NCBI RefSeq assembly: GCF_904063065.1
Contig: NZ_CAJFCL010000015.1
Span: 1 to 57,251, forward strand
DNA: 57,251 nucleotides
Direction of reading: 5' to 3'
From: Pseudomonas paraversuta
GTDB lineage: Bacteria > Pseudomonadota > Gammaproteobacteria > Pseudomonadales > Pseudomonadaceae
Shown here: one piece after another, positions 8,180-16,435 of the stretch
How positions within the stretch are numbered: position 1 is the first letter of the stretch
Layout of the letters: the number at the start of each line of letters is the position of its first letter
The notes under the pieces: model-generated
The model's input: only the letters and a program-made list of their open reading frames with translations
Told to the model about the DNA's origin: nothing
Database searches by the model: none
Translations under genes and position numbers: made by a program

Positions 8180-9100
8180 ATGAACATGCGTTTTCTTCTT
8201 ACGTTCGTCTGGGTGGCGCGTCTTGGCAGTTTCCGCCTGACCGCAGAGAAACTTTCAACCACCCAGGCGGCGATATCCAGTCGCATATCGGTCCTCGAAA
8301 CCGAGCTGGGTGTGCAGTTGTTCCTGCGTGACTCGCGTGGGGTGAGCCTGACGCGCGAGGGGCACAAGGTGCTGGGTTACGCCGAAGAAATGCTGGCCAC
8401 CCAGCAACGCCTGCAGCAGTCCCTGGGCCTGGCCGACAGCTTTGCCGGGCGCTTGCGGATCGGGGTGATGGACACCGTGATTCACAGTTGGCTGAGCGAG
8501 TTGATCAGTGCCTTGAGCCGCGATTATCCGCAGGTCGAAGTCGAACTGACGGCCGATACCGCGCTGAACCTGAGTGAGCAATTGCTCAAGGGGCAGCTGG
8601 ATCTGGTGTTCCAGACCGATCTGCTCCGGGCAGACGGGGTACGCAACGTGCAACTGGCCAGTTACCCGCTGAGCTGGGTCGTGGCCCGTGCTGGCGCGCA
8701 GGATCGCAGTTACGCCAGCCTGGCGGATCTGTGTCAGGAACGGTTGCTGACGTTCTCCCGGCATTCCCGGCCCCATCAGGACATGCTCAACTTTCTGCAT
8801 CAGCACGCCATTGCGGCGCCGAGGGTCAGCTGTATCAACTCGGTGGCGGCCATTATCAAACTGGTAGCCGACGGTTTCGGCATCGGCGCCTTGCCTCCGG
8901 TACTGGTCAGCCGTGAATTGCAGAGCGGGGCGATGATCGCCTTGCCGATCGAGGCCGCTCCGGGTTTTTCGGTGTATGCCAGTTGGCGCGCCGGTGCCGG
9001 CCTGGAGTTGAACGAGGCGGTGGTTAACCTGAGCCAGGCCGTTGTGGCCGAGTATCAGCGCAGCGTGTCACCGGCCCACTTTGTGTTGCCGCACAACTGA
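8180..9100 (+). CDS. LysR family transcriptional regulator
   Basis: A 306-residue LysR protein. The N-terminal HTH spans roughly residues 1-60 (LGSFRLTAEKLSTTQAAISSR then SVLETELGVQLFLRD), and the LysR substrate-binding domain fills the rest (LRIGVMDTVIHSWLSELISAL). Start codons at 8180 and 8186 are both possible; a GGAG lies a short distance upstream. It is divergent from the DUF969-DUF979-pcp operon, the standard arrangement for a LysR activator and its target. 5-oxoproline or a derivative is therefore a candidate effector, by inference only. Confidence 0.92.
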   Translation: MNMRFLLTFVWVARLGSFRLTAEKLSTTQAAISSRISVLETELGVQLFLRDSRGVSLTREGHKVLGYAEEMLATQQRLQQSLGLADSFAGRLRIGVMDTVIHSWLSELISALSRDYPQVEVELTADTALNLSEQLLKGQLDLVFQTDLLRADGVRNVQLASYPLSWVVARAGAQDRSYASLADLCQERLLTFSRHSRPHQDMLNFLHQHAIAAPRVSCINSVAAIIKLVADGFGIGALPPVLVSRELQSGAMIALPIEAAPGFSVYASWRAGAGLELNEAVVNLSQAVVAEYQRSVSPAHFVLPHN

Positions 9101-9265
9101 TCCGCTTTTATTCGCATTATCTGCGACTGTTATGTGTGCAGTTCGCGGCGCAGAATTGCCCCCAACCTTTCGAGACAGGCAAGGGCGTGAGCCCCGGGCA
9201 TCACTCCCATGGTGCTGGCAGGTGTTCTGCGCCTGTTTTATTACGAACGTTTGAGGGCAATTGTT

Positions 9266-9349
9266 ATGGGCAAGATGGCATGGTTTTTAGGTGGTTTTTT
9301 GGCGTTGACCATCGGCATCGGCATTTTGGCGACGATCCCGCCGGGTTGA
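9266..9349 (+). CDS. Small single-span membrane protein, 27 aa, hypothetical
   Basis: ATG at 9266 opens a 27-codon frame ending TGA at 9347-9349. The peptide starts MGKMAWFLGG and is hydrophobic nearly throughout, with a glycine/isoleucine-rich centre and a PPG end, so it would span the membrane once. A weak GAGG lies about 9 bases upstream. It sits alone between the LysR gene and mdeA and is too short for standard gene finders. No family was recognised and expression is not shown. Confidence 0.4.
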   Translation: MGKMAWFLGGFLALTIGIGILATIPPG

Positions 9350-9423
9350 GCCGGCATCGGTTCACACCTGTGCACATGCTTACCAAACAACCGCATTTTC
9401 TGTAGTCGCTGCCCAGATGCGGT

Positions 9424-10617
9424 TCAGGCTTGCAGTGCCTGCTCGATATCCGCCAACAAATCGGCAATGTCTTCCAGACCTACCGCCAGTCTCACCAGCC
9501 CCTCGGAAATATCATGCCGCTCCCGTTCTTCCAGGGTGTAGGTGGAGTGGGTCATGCTCGCGGGATGCTGCGCCAGCGACTCTGCTCCGCCGAGGCTGAC
9601 TGCACGGCTGAACAGTTGCAGGGCGTTCATGAACCGCTGGCCCGCGGCAAGGCCACCCTTGAGTTCAAAGGCGATCATGCCCCCCGGCAGTTTCATTTGC
9701 CGGGATGCCAGTGCGTGCTGGGGAAAAGAGGGCAGGCCGGGGTAGGCGACCCATTCCACCGCGGGGTGCTCCTGCAAACAAGCGGCGATGACTTGAGCGT
9801 TGCTGCAATGGCGGTCCATGCGCAAGGCCAGGGTCTTGAGGCCGCGCATCAATAGATAGGCATCCTGGGGCGACATTACTGCACCCGTGAGGTCCTTGAG
9901 GCCTTGCAGGCGGATCCGGTCTGCCAGGGCCTGACTGGTCACGACGATGCCCGCCGTAATGTCACTGTGACCGCTGAGGTATTTGGTGGCCGAATGCACG
10001 ACCAGGTCGGCACCCAGTTCCAGCGGGCGTTGCAGGTACGGGGTGCAGTAGGTGTTGTCGATGGCGACGACAATGTCCTGGTGCTTGTGGGCAATGTCTG
10101 AAACGGCGGCTATATCCACCAGCTTCATGTTGGGGTTTGCCGGTGATTCGAAGTAGATCATGCGCGTTGCCGGGCTGATCGCGGCTTCGAGTTCGATCAG
10201 GTCGGACATGTCGACATGCTTGACCTTGACCCCGAATTCGCCGATGCCGTGGTGCAGGAGGGCAAAGGTACAGCCGTATAGCGTGCGGTTGACGATGATT
10301 TCATCGCCGGGTCTGAGCAGGGTCCAGAAGGTGGCGGCAATCGCACCCATGCCGGAGCTGAATGCCACACCCGCTTCGCCGTTTTCCAGTGCCGCCATGC
10401 GCGACTCCAGCAGGGCCAGGGTCGGGTTGGAAATGCGGGTGTAAAAATGCCCGCTTTGCTCACCGGCAAAACACCCTGCGCCATATTCGACGGTGGGAAA
10501 GGCAAAGGTTGAGGTGAGATAAATCGGTGGTATCAGCGCGCCGTTATTCTGCAGTGGATCGTAGCCGTGATGAATCGCGCGGGTAGAAAAACCGAAGTCA
10601 TTGTTCTTGTCAGTCAT
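9424..10617 (-). CDS. mdeA: Methionine gamma-lyase
   Basis: A 397-residue PLP enzyme very close to the P. putida methionine gamma-lyase. Schiff-base Lys212 is in VVHSATKYLSGHSD, and Tyr114 and Cys116 are in TLYGCTF; this cysteine is the residue that distinguishes methionine gamma-lyases from other trans-sulfuration enzymes. It converts methionine to methanethiol, 2-oxobutanoate and ammonia. The start MTDKNNDFGFSTRAIHHGYD matches the family N-terminus; the longer frame to 10707 runs into the mdeR promoter region. The divergent Lrp-type gene at 10742 is the MdeR counterpart. Methanethiol production would give the strain a sulfurous odour. Confidence 0.95.
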   Translation of the reverse strand: MTDKNNDFGFSTRAIHHGYDPLQNNGALIPPIYLTSTFAFPTVEYGAGCFAGEQSGHFYTRISNPTLALLESRMAALENGEAGVAFSSGMGAIAATFWTLLRPGDEIIVNRTLYGCTFALLHHGIGEFGVKVKHVDMSDLIELEAAISPATRMIYFESPANPNMKLVDIAAVSDIAHKHQDIVVAIDNTYCTPYLQRPLELGADLVVHSATKYLSGHSDITAGIVVTSQALADRIRLQGLKDLTGAVMSPQDAYLLMRGLKTLALRMDRHCSNAQVIAACLQEHPAVEWVAYPGLPSFPQHALASRQMKLPGGMIAFELKGGLAAGQRFMNALQLFSRAVSLGGAESLAQHPASMTHSTYTLEERERHDISEGLVRLAVGLEDIADLLADIEQALQA

Positions 10618-10741
10618 GGCGGACTCTCCGATATTTCCTCCGATGCTATGCTTAAAACCAACAATAAAAATTCCATATTGGCCAGCCAAATACAGATTTA
10701 TTGGCATAAAAGCCGGTCATGCTGAAACTTGGAGGCAAATT
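10618..10741. promoter_or_regulatory. mdeA-mdeR divergent promoter region
   Basis: A 124-base AT-rich gap between the two divergent genes. It contains the short inverted repeat TTGG (10678-10681) / CCAA (10686-10689) and a further TTGGC at 10711-10715, candidate contacts for the Lrp-type regulator. A GGAGG ribosome site for mdeR lies at its right end. Confidence 0.45.
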
Positions 10742-11212
10742 ATGCCAATTGCTCTGGATAGAACCGATAAGGCCCTGCTTAGCGCGCTGCAAGGCAATGC
10801 GCGACTGACCATTGCCGAGCTGGCCGAGAAAGTTTCGTTGACCACTTCACCCTGTTGGCGAAGGGTAAAAGCCCTGGAGGAAAGCGGCCTTATTTGTGGC
10901 TATCAAGCGATTCTCTCACCCAGGGAGCTGGGCTATGGGGTGACAGCTTTTGTGAGTCTGATGATGGCTTCGCATTCCAGGGAGACCGCAAGGGATTTTG
11001 AGCAGCGCTTGCTGGACATCCCTGAAATTATTGCCTGCCATAACATCTCGGGCCGTTATGACTTCTTGCTCGAAGTGGTGGCCAAAGACCTGGAGTCCTT
11101 CGGTGAATTTGCCCGGGAGGTGCTGCAGACCTTGCCCGCGGTAAAGGAAATTTATTCAAGTTTCTCGTTCAAGGCGGTCAAGCCCAATCGCGTCATTCCG
11201 ATGCAACCTTGA
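10742..11212 (+). CDS. mdeR: Lrp/AsnC family activator of methionine gamma-lyase
   Basis: A 156-residue Lrp-type protein starting MPIALDRTDKALLSALQGNA. The HTH is in IAELAEKVSLTTSPCWRRVKALEESGLI and the RAM domain follows (IIACHNISGRYDFLLEVVAKDLESF). A TTGGAGG site sits just before the ATG at 10742; the frame extends further upstream but without support. Its position divergent to mdeA is the same as mdeR in P. putida, where MdeR is needed for mdeA expression. The symbol is assigned on that context. Confidence 0.9.
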   Translation: MPIALDRTDKALLSALQGNARLTIAELAEKVSLTTSPCWRRVKALEESGLICGYQAILSPRELGYGVTAFVSLMMASHSRETARDFEQRLLDIPEIIACHNISGRYDFLLEVVAKDLESFGEFAREVLQTLPAVKEIYSSFSFKAVKPNRVIPMQP

Positions 11213-11216
11213 CTGC

Positions 11217-11248
11217 CAATCAGCGCACCCCGCGCGTTACGCTGATTG
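11217..11248. terminator. Hairpin downstream of mdeR
   Basis: CAATCAGCG (11217-11225) pairs perfectly with CGCTGATTG (11240-11248) five bases after the mdeR stop. There is no clear T-run, so termination efficiency is uncertain. Confidence 0.5.
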
Positions 11249-11324
11249 ATTCAATCCCCTTGGCTTGTGGACGGGCATAATGCGCCTCGGACTTTCATAA
11301 TCAGCCAGGAGTTTTGTGACAGTG

Positions 11325-11858
11325 ATGTTTGAAATAAAACCGCTCAGCCCCGAGATCTATCGCCAGAAGACCCGGCGCAGCACCCTGTACATCGCGCTGA
11401 CCTTTGCCGCATTGGCGCTACTGGTATCCGGGTTGGCAGTGATGCTGCTGGGAGTCGAGGGTGGTGATAATTTCCGTTTGAACCTGGCCGGCGTGATTGT
11501 GGCTTTGCTCATCACCATTGCCCTGGTGCGGTTCAACTTCTGGTCGCAGCCCTGGATGGCACCGGCGGTGTATGGCTGGCAGCTCAAACGCAGTCTGATG
11601 AAAGTCACCAACGTCATGCACCATGTGACGGCGGGGGTGATGGCTGGCGATGTGACGGCCATGAAGCTGCTGCGCTTCTATCACCTGGGGATTACCCAGA
11701 TGTACCAGCTGGACGCCAATTCCAGTGCGCTGAGCCAGATGGTTCACGAGATTGATCTGCATAAGGCACGGCTGGAGGCGCTCGGTATCGATACCGAACA
11801 GACCCGGCTGGATCCGGCCTGGCTGGAAACGGTCAAAAAATTTGCACCGTTGAAGTAA
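11325..11858 (+). CDS. DUF3087 family membrane protein
   Basis: About 177 residues, starting MFEIKPLSPEIYRQKTRRST. Two hydrophobic segments lie in the first 75 residues (YIALTFAALALLVSGLAVMLL and LNLAGVIVALLITIALVRF), followed by a soluble alpha-helical part. This matches DUF3087, a proteobacterial family of unknown role. Alternative in-frame GTG starts exist at 11316 and 11322. The AGGAG at 11307-11311 is best spaced for 11322 or 11325, so the start is uncertain by three codons. It is a single-gene unit between mdeR and the convergent ppnN. Confidence 0.8.
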   Translation: MFEIKPLSPEIYRQKTRRSTLYIALTFAALALLVSGLAVMLLGVEGGDNFRLNLAGVIVALLITIALVRFNFWSQPWMAPAVYGWQLKRSLMKVTNVMHHVTAGVMAGDVTAMKLLRFYHLGITQMYQLDANSSALSQMVHEIDLHKARLEALGIDTEQTRLDPAWLETVKKFAPLK

Positions 11859-11922
11859 TCCTTTGCCGGGCAAGCCGGGCGCAATGCGCTTTTGCCCGCC
11901 CGGCATGCCCCTCAGGACAGGC

Positions 11923-13296
11923 TCAGCTTACGACGCGATAGCAGGGTACGTACTCCGCGCCACCCGGTAGTTTCATGCGGTGCTGGGCAACGAATGCATG
12001 GAGTAGTTTATCCAGCGGTTTCATGATTGCCGGGTCACCATGAATCTCGTACGGGCCGTGCTGCTCGATCAAGTGAATGCCTTTCTCCTTCACGTTGCCC
12101 GACACAATCCCGGAAAAAGCCTGGCGCAGGTTGATCGCCAGTTCATGGGCCGGCATGTCGCTGCGCAATTGCAGGCTGGCCATATTGGCGTGGGTGGGCT
12201 CGAACGGACGCTGGAAGCCCTCATCGATTTTCAATAACCAGTTGAAGTGGAACGCGTCATTGCGCTCGCGGCGGAACATTTTCACCGCCTTGAGCCCCGA
12301 GGTCATTTGCCGGGCCACTTCGGCCGGATTGTCGATGATGATCTGGTAATGGGTCTGTGCCGCCTCGCCGAGGGTGGCGCCGACAAATTCATGCAGCTGC
12401 TGCAAATAGGGGGCTGCTTCCTTTGGCCCGGTCAGGATGACCGGGAACGGCACATCGCTGTTTTCCGGGTGCATCAGGATACCGAGCAGATACAGGAACT
12501 CTTCGGCAGTCCCGGCGCCGCCCGGGAAGATGATCACCCCGTGGCCAACCCGGACGAAGGCTTCAAGGCGTTTTTCAATGTCCGGCAGAATCACCAGTTC
12601 GTTGACGATGGGGTTCGGCGCTTCGGCGGCGATGATGCCCGGTTCGGTCAGGCCCAGATAACGGCCACCGGTCAAACGCTGTTTGGCGTGGGAAATGGTG
12701 GCCCCTTTCATTGGCCCCTTCATCACGCCCGGGCCGCAGCCGGTGCAGATGTCCAGGCTGCGCAGGCCCAGTTCGTGGCCGACCTTTTTGGTGTACTTGT
12801 ACTCTTCGGTATTGATCGAGTGACCACCCCAGCACACGACGATCTTGGGTTCTACGCCCGGGCGCAGGGTGCGGGCGTTGCGCAGCAGGTGGAACACATA
12901 GTCGGTGATGCCTGCTGAGGTGCTCAGGTCGATGCGCGGGCTGTCCAGGCCGCTTTGGGTGTAGACAATGTCGCGCAGGGCGCTGAACAGCATCTCGCGG
13001 GTGCTGGCGATCATTTCGCCATCAACGAATGCATCAGCCGGCGCATTGAGCAGTTCAAGGCGAACGCCACGGTCCTGCTGGTGAATCCGCACCTCGAAAT
13101 CCTGATAGGCCTCAAGGATGGTTTTAGCGTTGTCGACCTGGGCGCCGGTATTGAGGATCGCCAGCACGCACTGTCGGAACAGGGTGTAACTGCTGCCTGA
13201 GCCGACTTCGCTCAATTGCTGAACTTCACGTTGCGAGAGTGTTTCCAGACTGCCTTTCGGGCTGACCGAGGCATTGATGACTTGTCTTTGAACCAT
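11923..13296 (-). CDS. ppnN: Pyrimidine/purine nucleotide 5'-monophosphate nucleosidase
   Basis: A 457-residue protein, the usual length of PpnN (formerly YgdH). The central Rossmann-like LOG domain carries the nucleotide motif FPGGAGTAEEFLYLLGIL and the CTGCGPGVMKGPM segment. N- and C-terminal domains specific to PpnN flank it (start MVQRQVINASVSPKGSL). The enzyme hydrolyses nucleoside monophosphates to base plus ribose 5-phosphate, and in E. coli it is stimulated by (p)ppGpp. It stands alone on the minus strand. It is converged upon by the DUF3087 gene, and its 5' side faces ybjQ. Confidence 0.93.
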   Translation of the reverse strand: MVQRQVINASVSPKGSLETLSQREVQQLSEVGSGSSYTLFRQCVLAILNTGAQVDNAKTILEAYQDFEVRIHQQDRGVRLELLNAPADAFVDGEMIASTREMLFSALRDIVYTQSGLDSPRIDLSTSAGITDYVFHLLRNARTLRPGVEPKIVVCWGGHSINTEEYKYTKKVGHELGLRSLDICTGCGPGVMKGPMKGATISHAKQRLTGGRYLGLTEPGIIAAEAPNPIVNELVILPDIEKRLEAFVRVGHGVIIFPGGAGTAEEFLYLLGILMHPENSDVPFPVILTGPKEAAPYLQQLHEFVGATLGEAAQTHYQIIIDNPAEVARQMTSGLKAVKMFRRERNDAFHFNWLLKIDEGFQRPFEPTHANMASLQLRSDMPAHELAINLRQAFSGIVSGNVKEKGIHLIEQHGPYEIHGDPAIMKPLDKLLHAFVAQHRMKLPGGAEYVPCYRVVS

Positions 13297-13593
13297 TATG
13301 GGCTTCCTGTAAGCGGGATCGAAAAGTGGCTTGGCGCAGCTATTGAGTTCATATCAGCCATCTGCATCTGCCGAGCGAGAGGTCCCAACTCTTACGTCTT
13401 TAGATTTATTCGCTTTAAGCATAGTAGCCCCGGGTGGGGCCTGTCACAGCTTTGACAACAGTACCACTGCAGGCGGATAAGGCCAGCGCAGCCCTGTTTA
13501 GAGCAGCGGGCGCGGCAAAGGTGCGGGGGTTTGAGTTAATCTTTTGCACAATCAGGGAGCACCATCCCGCTCGCGAATATTTGAGGAACCGCC

Positions 13594-13914
13594 ATGATCA
13601 TCACCACCACCAACCGAATAGAAGGCCGCCAGATCACCGAGTACCTGGGAGTGGTCAGTGCCGAGTCGGTACACGGCATCAACGTAGTGCGGGATTTTTT
13701 TACCGGGGTGCGGGATTTCTTTGGCGGGCGCTCTCAGACCCTGGAGCGGGCACTGAAAGAAGCGCGTGCCGAGGTTACGGATGAAATTCGCGACAGGGCG
13801 CAGGGCTTGCGGGCAGATGCCATTGTCGGGCTGAACTTCGAAATCAGCATGCCTTCAGGGCGTGGCGGGATGCTGGTGGTGTTTGCCACCGGCACGGCAG
13901 TGCGCCTGGGCTAG
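13594..13914 (+). CDS. YbjQ/UPF0145 family protein
   Basis: A 106-residue protein with the family pattern: MIITTTNRIEGRQITEYLGVV, then GINVVRDFFTGVRDFFGGRS and the end GLRADAIVGLNFEISMPSGRGGMLVVFATGTAV. The family is annotated as putative heavy-metal binding, but there is no metal-site motif that proves it here. A GAGGA ribosome site precedes the ATG. Function in Pseudomonas is unknown. Confidence 0.9.
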   Translation: MIITTTNRIEGRQITEYLGVVSAESVHGINVVRDFFTGVRDFFGGRSQTLERALKEARAEVTDEIRDRAQGLRADAIVGLNFEISMPSGRGGMLVVFATGTAVRLG

Positions 13915-13918
13915 AATC

Positions 13919-13939
13919 CGGCAGCCATCAAGGCTGCCG
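13919..13939. terminator. Bidirectional hairpin between ybjQ-like and DUF1269 genes
   Basis: CGGCAGCC and GGCTGCCG form a perfect 8-bp stem with a 5-base loop between two convergent genes. It lacks a strong T-run on either strand. Confidence 0.55.
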
Positions 13940-13966
13940 AATGGCCGATGCAACCCGAATAAGGGC

Positions 13967-14506
13967 TTAGACGGTTGTAGTACCCACTGCCGCGGTTTTG
14001 GACAGGACGTCCTGCAGCTTCTGCTCTTGTTCAGGGGACAGCGAGGTGCGCAGGACCTTGCCTTTGAAGTTTGAGTCTTCAAGCTCTTGCAGCACTTTTT
14101 CCGGCTGGAATTTGCGCAGCAGCAAAAACAGGGCCGAGGAATCGTTGGGGATGGTTTCGCTCAGGGACTTGATGAACTGGTCATCAATCCCGTAGTCGCT
14201 CAACGAACCCGAAAGGGCGCCGGTGCCTGCGCCCAGAGCGCCGCCAATGGCAAAACCGGCCAGCGGGTTGAGGAACAGCAGGCCCACCAGTGCCCCCCAA
14301 AGGCCGCCGGTGACCAGGCCAGAAGTAGCCCCGAGAGCGGTAAGGTTGACGCTTTGCTTGATATGGATTTTGCCGTCGGCGTTACGAACCACAATGACCG
14401 CATCTTCCAGCTCTACCAGGTGCTCTTTGCTGAGCGAAACCATTTTGGTGAGGGCGCGATCTGCTACTTCGGTATCTGAAAATCCCACTACGATTAAATC
14501 GGACAT
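13967..14506 (-). CDS. DUF1269 family glycine-rich membrane-associated protein
   Basis: A 179-residue protein starting MSDLIVVGFSDTEVADRALTKM. A central glycine/alanine-rich hydrophobic stretch (about residues 60-105, with GLVTGGLWGALVGLLFL and GFAIGGALGAGTGAL) suggests membrane insertion. Hydrophilic N- and C-terminal parts flank it. This matches DUF1269, whose function is unknown. The start at 14506 is chosen because the AAGGA site is 9 bases before it, while it abuts the alternative ATG at 14515. Confidence 0.87.
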   Translation of the reverse strand: MSDLIVVGFSDTEVADRALTKMVSLSKEHLVELEDAVIVVRNADGKIHIKQSVNLTALGATSGLVTGGLWGALVGLLFLNPLAGFAIGGALGAGTGALSGSLSDYGIDDQFIKSLSETIPNDSSALFLLLRKFQPEKVLQELEDSNFKGKVLRTSLSPEQEQKLQDVLSKTAAVGTTTV

Positions 14507-14790
14507 GTCTTTCATTCCTTGACGGTACAGGTCCAGCCCTTTGCCGGGCTGACATTAGGAGGCGCTTTCAGACCTTCATCAGTGCAGTGACTCAGTCTGT
14601 ATCAGCTTTCTACGCGGACTGAGCGTGGTCGCAAACCTTGGAACGGTCAAGTAGGCAGGAATAATCCAGTACTGAAGCAGGCTTGAACAAGCGAGGGGGA
14701 GGGCGTGACGGGTTGCCTCTGAGGTCGTGGATTGAGGAGGGCTGGCCGGGCAGCCCTGACACTCATTCCAAGGGCTGATACCTCGGAGGT

Positions 14791-14985
14791 TTACGGTTGA
14801 TCGTTTTTGTCAGAGGCAGACAGACCTGCCTGGATGCGTTGATAAATTTCTTCACGGTGAACAGCGACATCTTTCGGCGCGTTGATGCCGATTCTGACCT
14901 GTTGCCCGCTGACTCCTAAAATAGTGATCGTAATATCATCACCAATGTTTATGCTTTCACCAACTTTACGGGTGAGAATCAGCAT
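14791..14985 (-). CDS. rsmE: CsrA/RsmA family post-transcriptional regulator, RsmE type
   Basis: A 64-residue RNA-binding protein beginning MLILTRKVGESINIGDDI. It has the conserved beta-strand core (QVRIGINAPKDVAVHREEIYQRI) and the RNA-contacting Arg in the VAVHREEI segment. The C-terminal tail AGLSASDKNDQP and the KVGESINIGDD version of the N-terminus are those of RsmE, the second CsrA paralogue of the fluorescens group, not RsmA. Such proteins bind GGA motifs in leaders and are titrated by RsmX/Y/Z RNAs under GacS/GacA. The upstream extension to 15015 contains the ribosome site and is excluded. Confidence 0.9.
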   Translation of the reverse strand: MLILTRKVGESINIGDDITITILGVSGQQVRIGINAPKDVAVHREEIYQRIQAGLSASDKNDQP

Positions 14986-15237
14986 TTTTTTCTCCTTGAG
15001 GGCTTTGTAAGGCACGTCTCTGAGACGGTGCGGCTTCGTTCATGACTACAGAATACTGCTTAGTGCGTATAAATGCGCCGCTCATTACAGACGTCAGCGC
15101 CAGGGACTTAATTCCCCACAGGGGAAAAGTTCTCGCGTATGAGCCTTAAATTGGGGCGAATCGGATTTGTTCAAGGTGAGCAATGGTTGGTGCCCCAGTG
15201 ATAAAATCGATTCACACAAACAGACAGGGGAAACGCA

Positions 15238-15594
15238 GTGCGTAAAGTCATCGTGATGACAGCAATATTGGCCTTGACGGCTTGCGGTCAGGAGTCTAAC
15301 GATAAAATCCAGCGGGCTAAAGCAGCTTCTGAAGCTACGGCGGTCCAGGCCCCGGTTGCCCGTTGGGCGCTGGAGATCACCGAGGGCCAGCGCGCGACTA
15401 TCACCGATACCACGGGAAGGCTTCTTGACAATGGTTTCACTCCTTATATTTATGAGCGTGAGGGCGTGAAACACTTCCTGGTCGGACCATTCGCCACTGA
15501 AGCCCAGGCTCATGAGGCGCAGGAAAAAATGAAACTCAAGCCCAAACTCGATGGCATTGAAACGGACGTGATTGAATTACCCGCCGCGAATTAA
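15238..15594 (+). CDS. SPOR-domain lipoprotein
   Basis: A 118-residue protein from a GTG start at 15238, with AGGGG eight bases before it. Residues 1-16 form a signal peptide with lipobox LTAC, so the mature protein would be lipid-anchored at the cysteine. The C-terminal part (GRLLDNGFTPYIYEREGVKHFLVGPFATEAQAHEAQEKM) has the form of a SPOR repeat, which binds denuded septal peptidoglycan. No partner is nearby. The SPOR assignment rests on pattern only. Confidence 0.8.
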   Translation: MRKVIVMTAILALTACGQESNDKIQRAKAASEATAVQAPVARWALEITEGQRATITDTTGRLLDNGFTPYIYEREGVKHFLVGPFATEAQAHEAQEKMKLKPKLDGIETDVIELPAAN

Positions 15595-15737
15595 ACTGCC
15601 GCAGTGTCGCGTAGCAGCGTAAGCGTAGCCTTAACAGGCGCTATGCGACGCTTCTGGCGAGAATATTTTGCGTCTGCGGGGGGGCCTGAATTGTCAGGGT
15701 GCTCATCGATGAAGCACAAGGACAAGGGCGATAAGCA

Positions 15738-16358
15738 ATGAGCAATCACAAAATTGAAATTCGCCGGGCGAACGTAGAAAAAATCCTTCTCGGCGCCGAG
15801 AAGATTTTTGCAGAAAAAGGCTTTGCGGGCGCGGCAATGGCGGACATCGCCGCTGAAGTTCAGCTGCCACGCTCCAACCTGCATTATTACTTCAGCACCA
15901 AAACCGAGCTCTATAGTGCAGTGCTGCTGGGCCTGCTCGACGTGTGGAAACAGGATGCGCTGTGTTTCGAGACCTACGACGACCCGCGGCTGGTACTCAG
16001 CAGTTATATCCGGGCCAAAATGAACCATTCGCGCACCCGGCCTTACGGCTCGAAAGTCTGGGCCAACGAAATCATCCACGGCGCTCCTTCGCTGGGCCTG
16101 GCGCTGGATGCCAGCCTCTATGACTGGGCCAAGATGAAAGAAGCCAAGATCCGGCAATGGGTGGTGGACAAGCGGATTCTGCCGGTGGAGCCCGCCAGCG
16201 TGCTGTACATGATCTGGGCCTCAACCCAGCATTACGCCGACTTCGACCATCAGGTAAACATCCTCAACGATCACCAGCCACTGTCGGACATCCAGTTCGA
16301 GCGGGCGGTGCAGACGGTCACCAGCGTGATCCTGCGCGGGATCGGCCTGGAGCCCTGA
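15738..16358 (+). CDS. TetR family regulator, RutR-like
   Basis: A 206-residue TetR protein. The N-terminal HTH is in ILLGAEKIFAEKGFAGAAMADIAAEVQLPRSNLHYYFSTK, and the C-terminal ligand domain resembles RutR (HYADFDHQVNILN and VTSVILRGIGLEP). RutR senses uracil and thymine in E. coli. The gene lies next to, and converges on, the pyrimidine reductive operon (preA stop 77 bp away). It is therefore the likely regulator of preT-preA-hydA and the permease. Confidence 0.88.
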   Translation: MSNHKIEIRRANVEKILLGAEKIFAEKGFAGAAMADIAAEVQLPRSNLHYYFSTKTELYSAVLLGLLDVWKQDALCFETYDDPRLVLSSYIRAKMNHSRTRPYGSKVWANEIIHGAPSLGLALDASLYDWAKMKEAKIRQWVVDKRILPVEPASVLYMIWASTQHYADFDHQVNILNDHQPLSDIQFERAVQTVTSVILRGIGLEP

Positions 16359-16387
16359 GCGGTAGCCGGCTCCCACAGGCTCAGACC

Positions 16388-16414
16388 TGCAGGAGCGAGC
16401 TTGCTCGCGACGGG
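16388..16414. repeat. REP palindrome
   Basis: GCAGGAGCGAGCTTGCTCGCGACGG, a REP unit between the convergent RutR-like and preA genes. A diverged partner arm (CCGGCTCCCACAGG) lies at 16366-16379. Confidence 0.8.
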
Positions 16415-16435
16415 GTTATCCGCTGGCCCCGTGCT

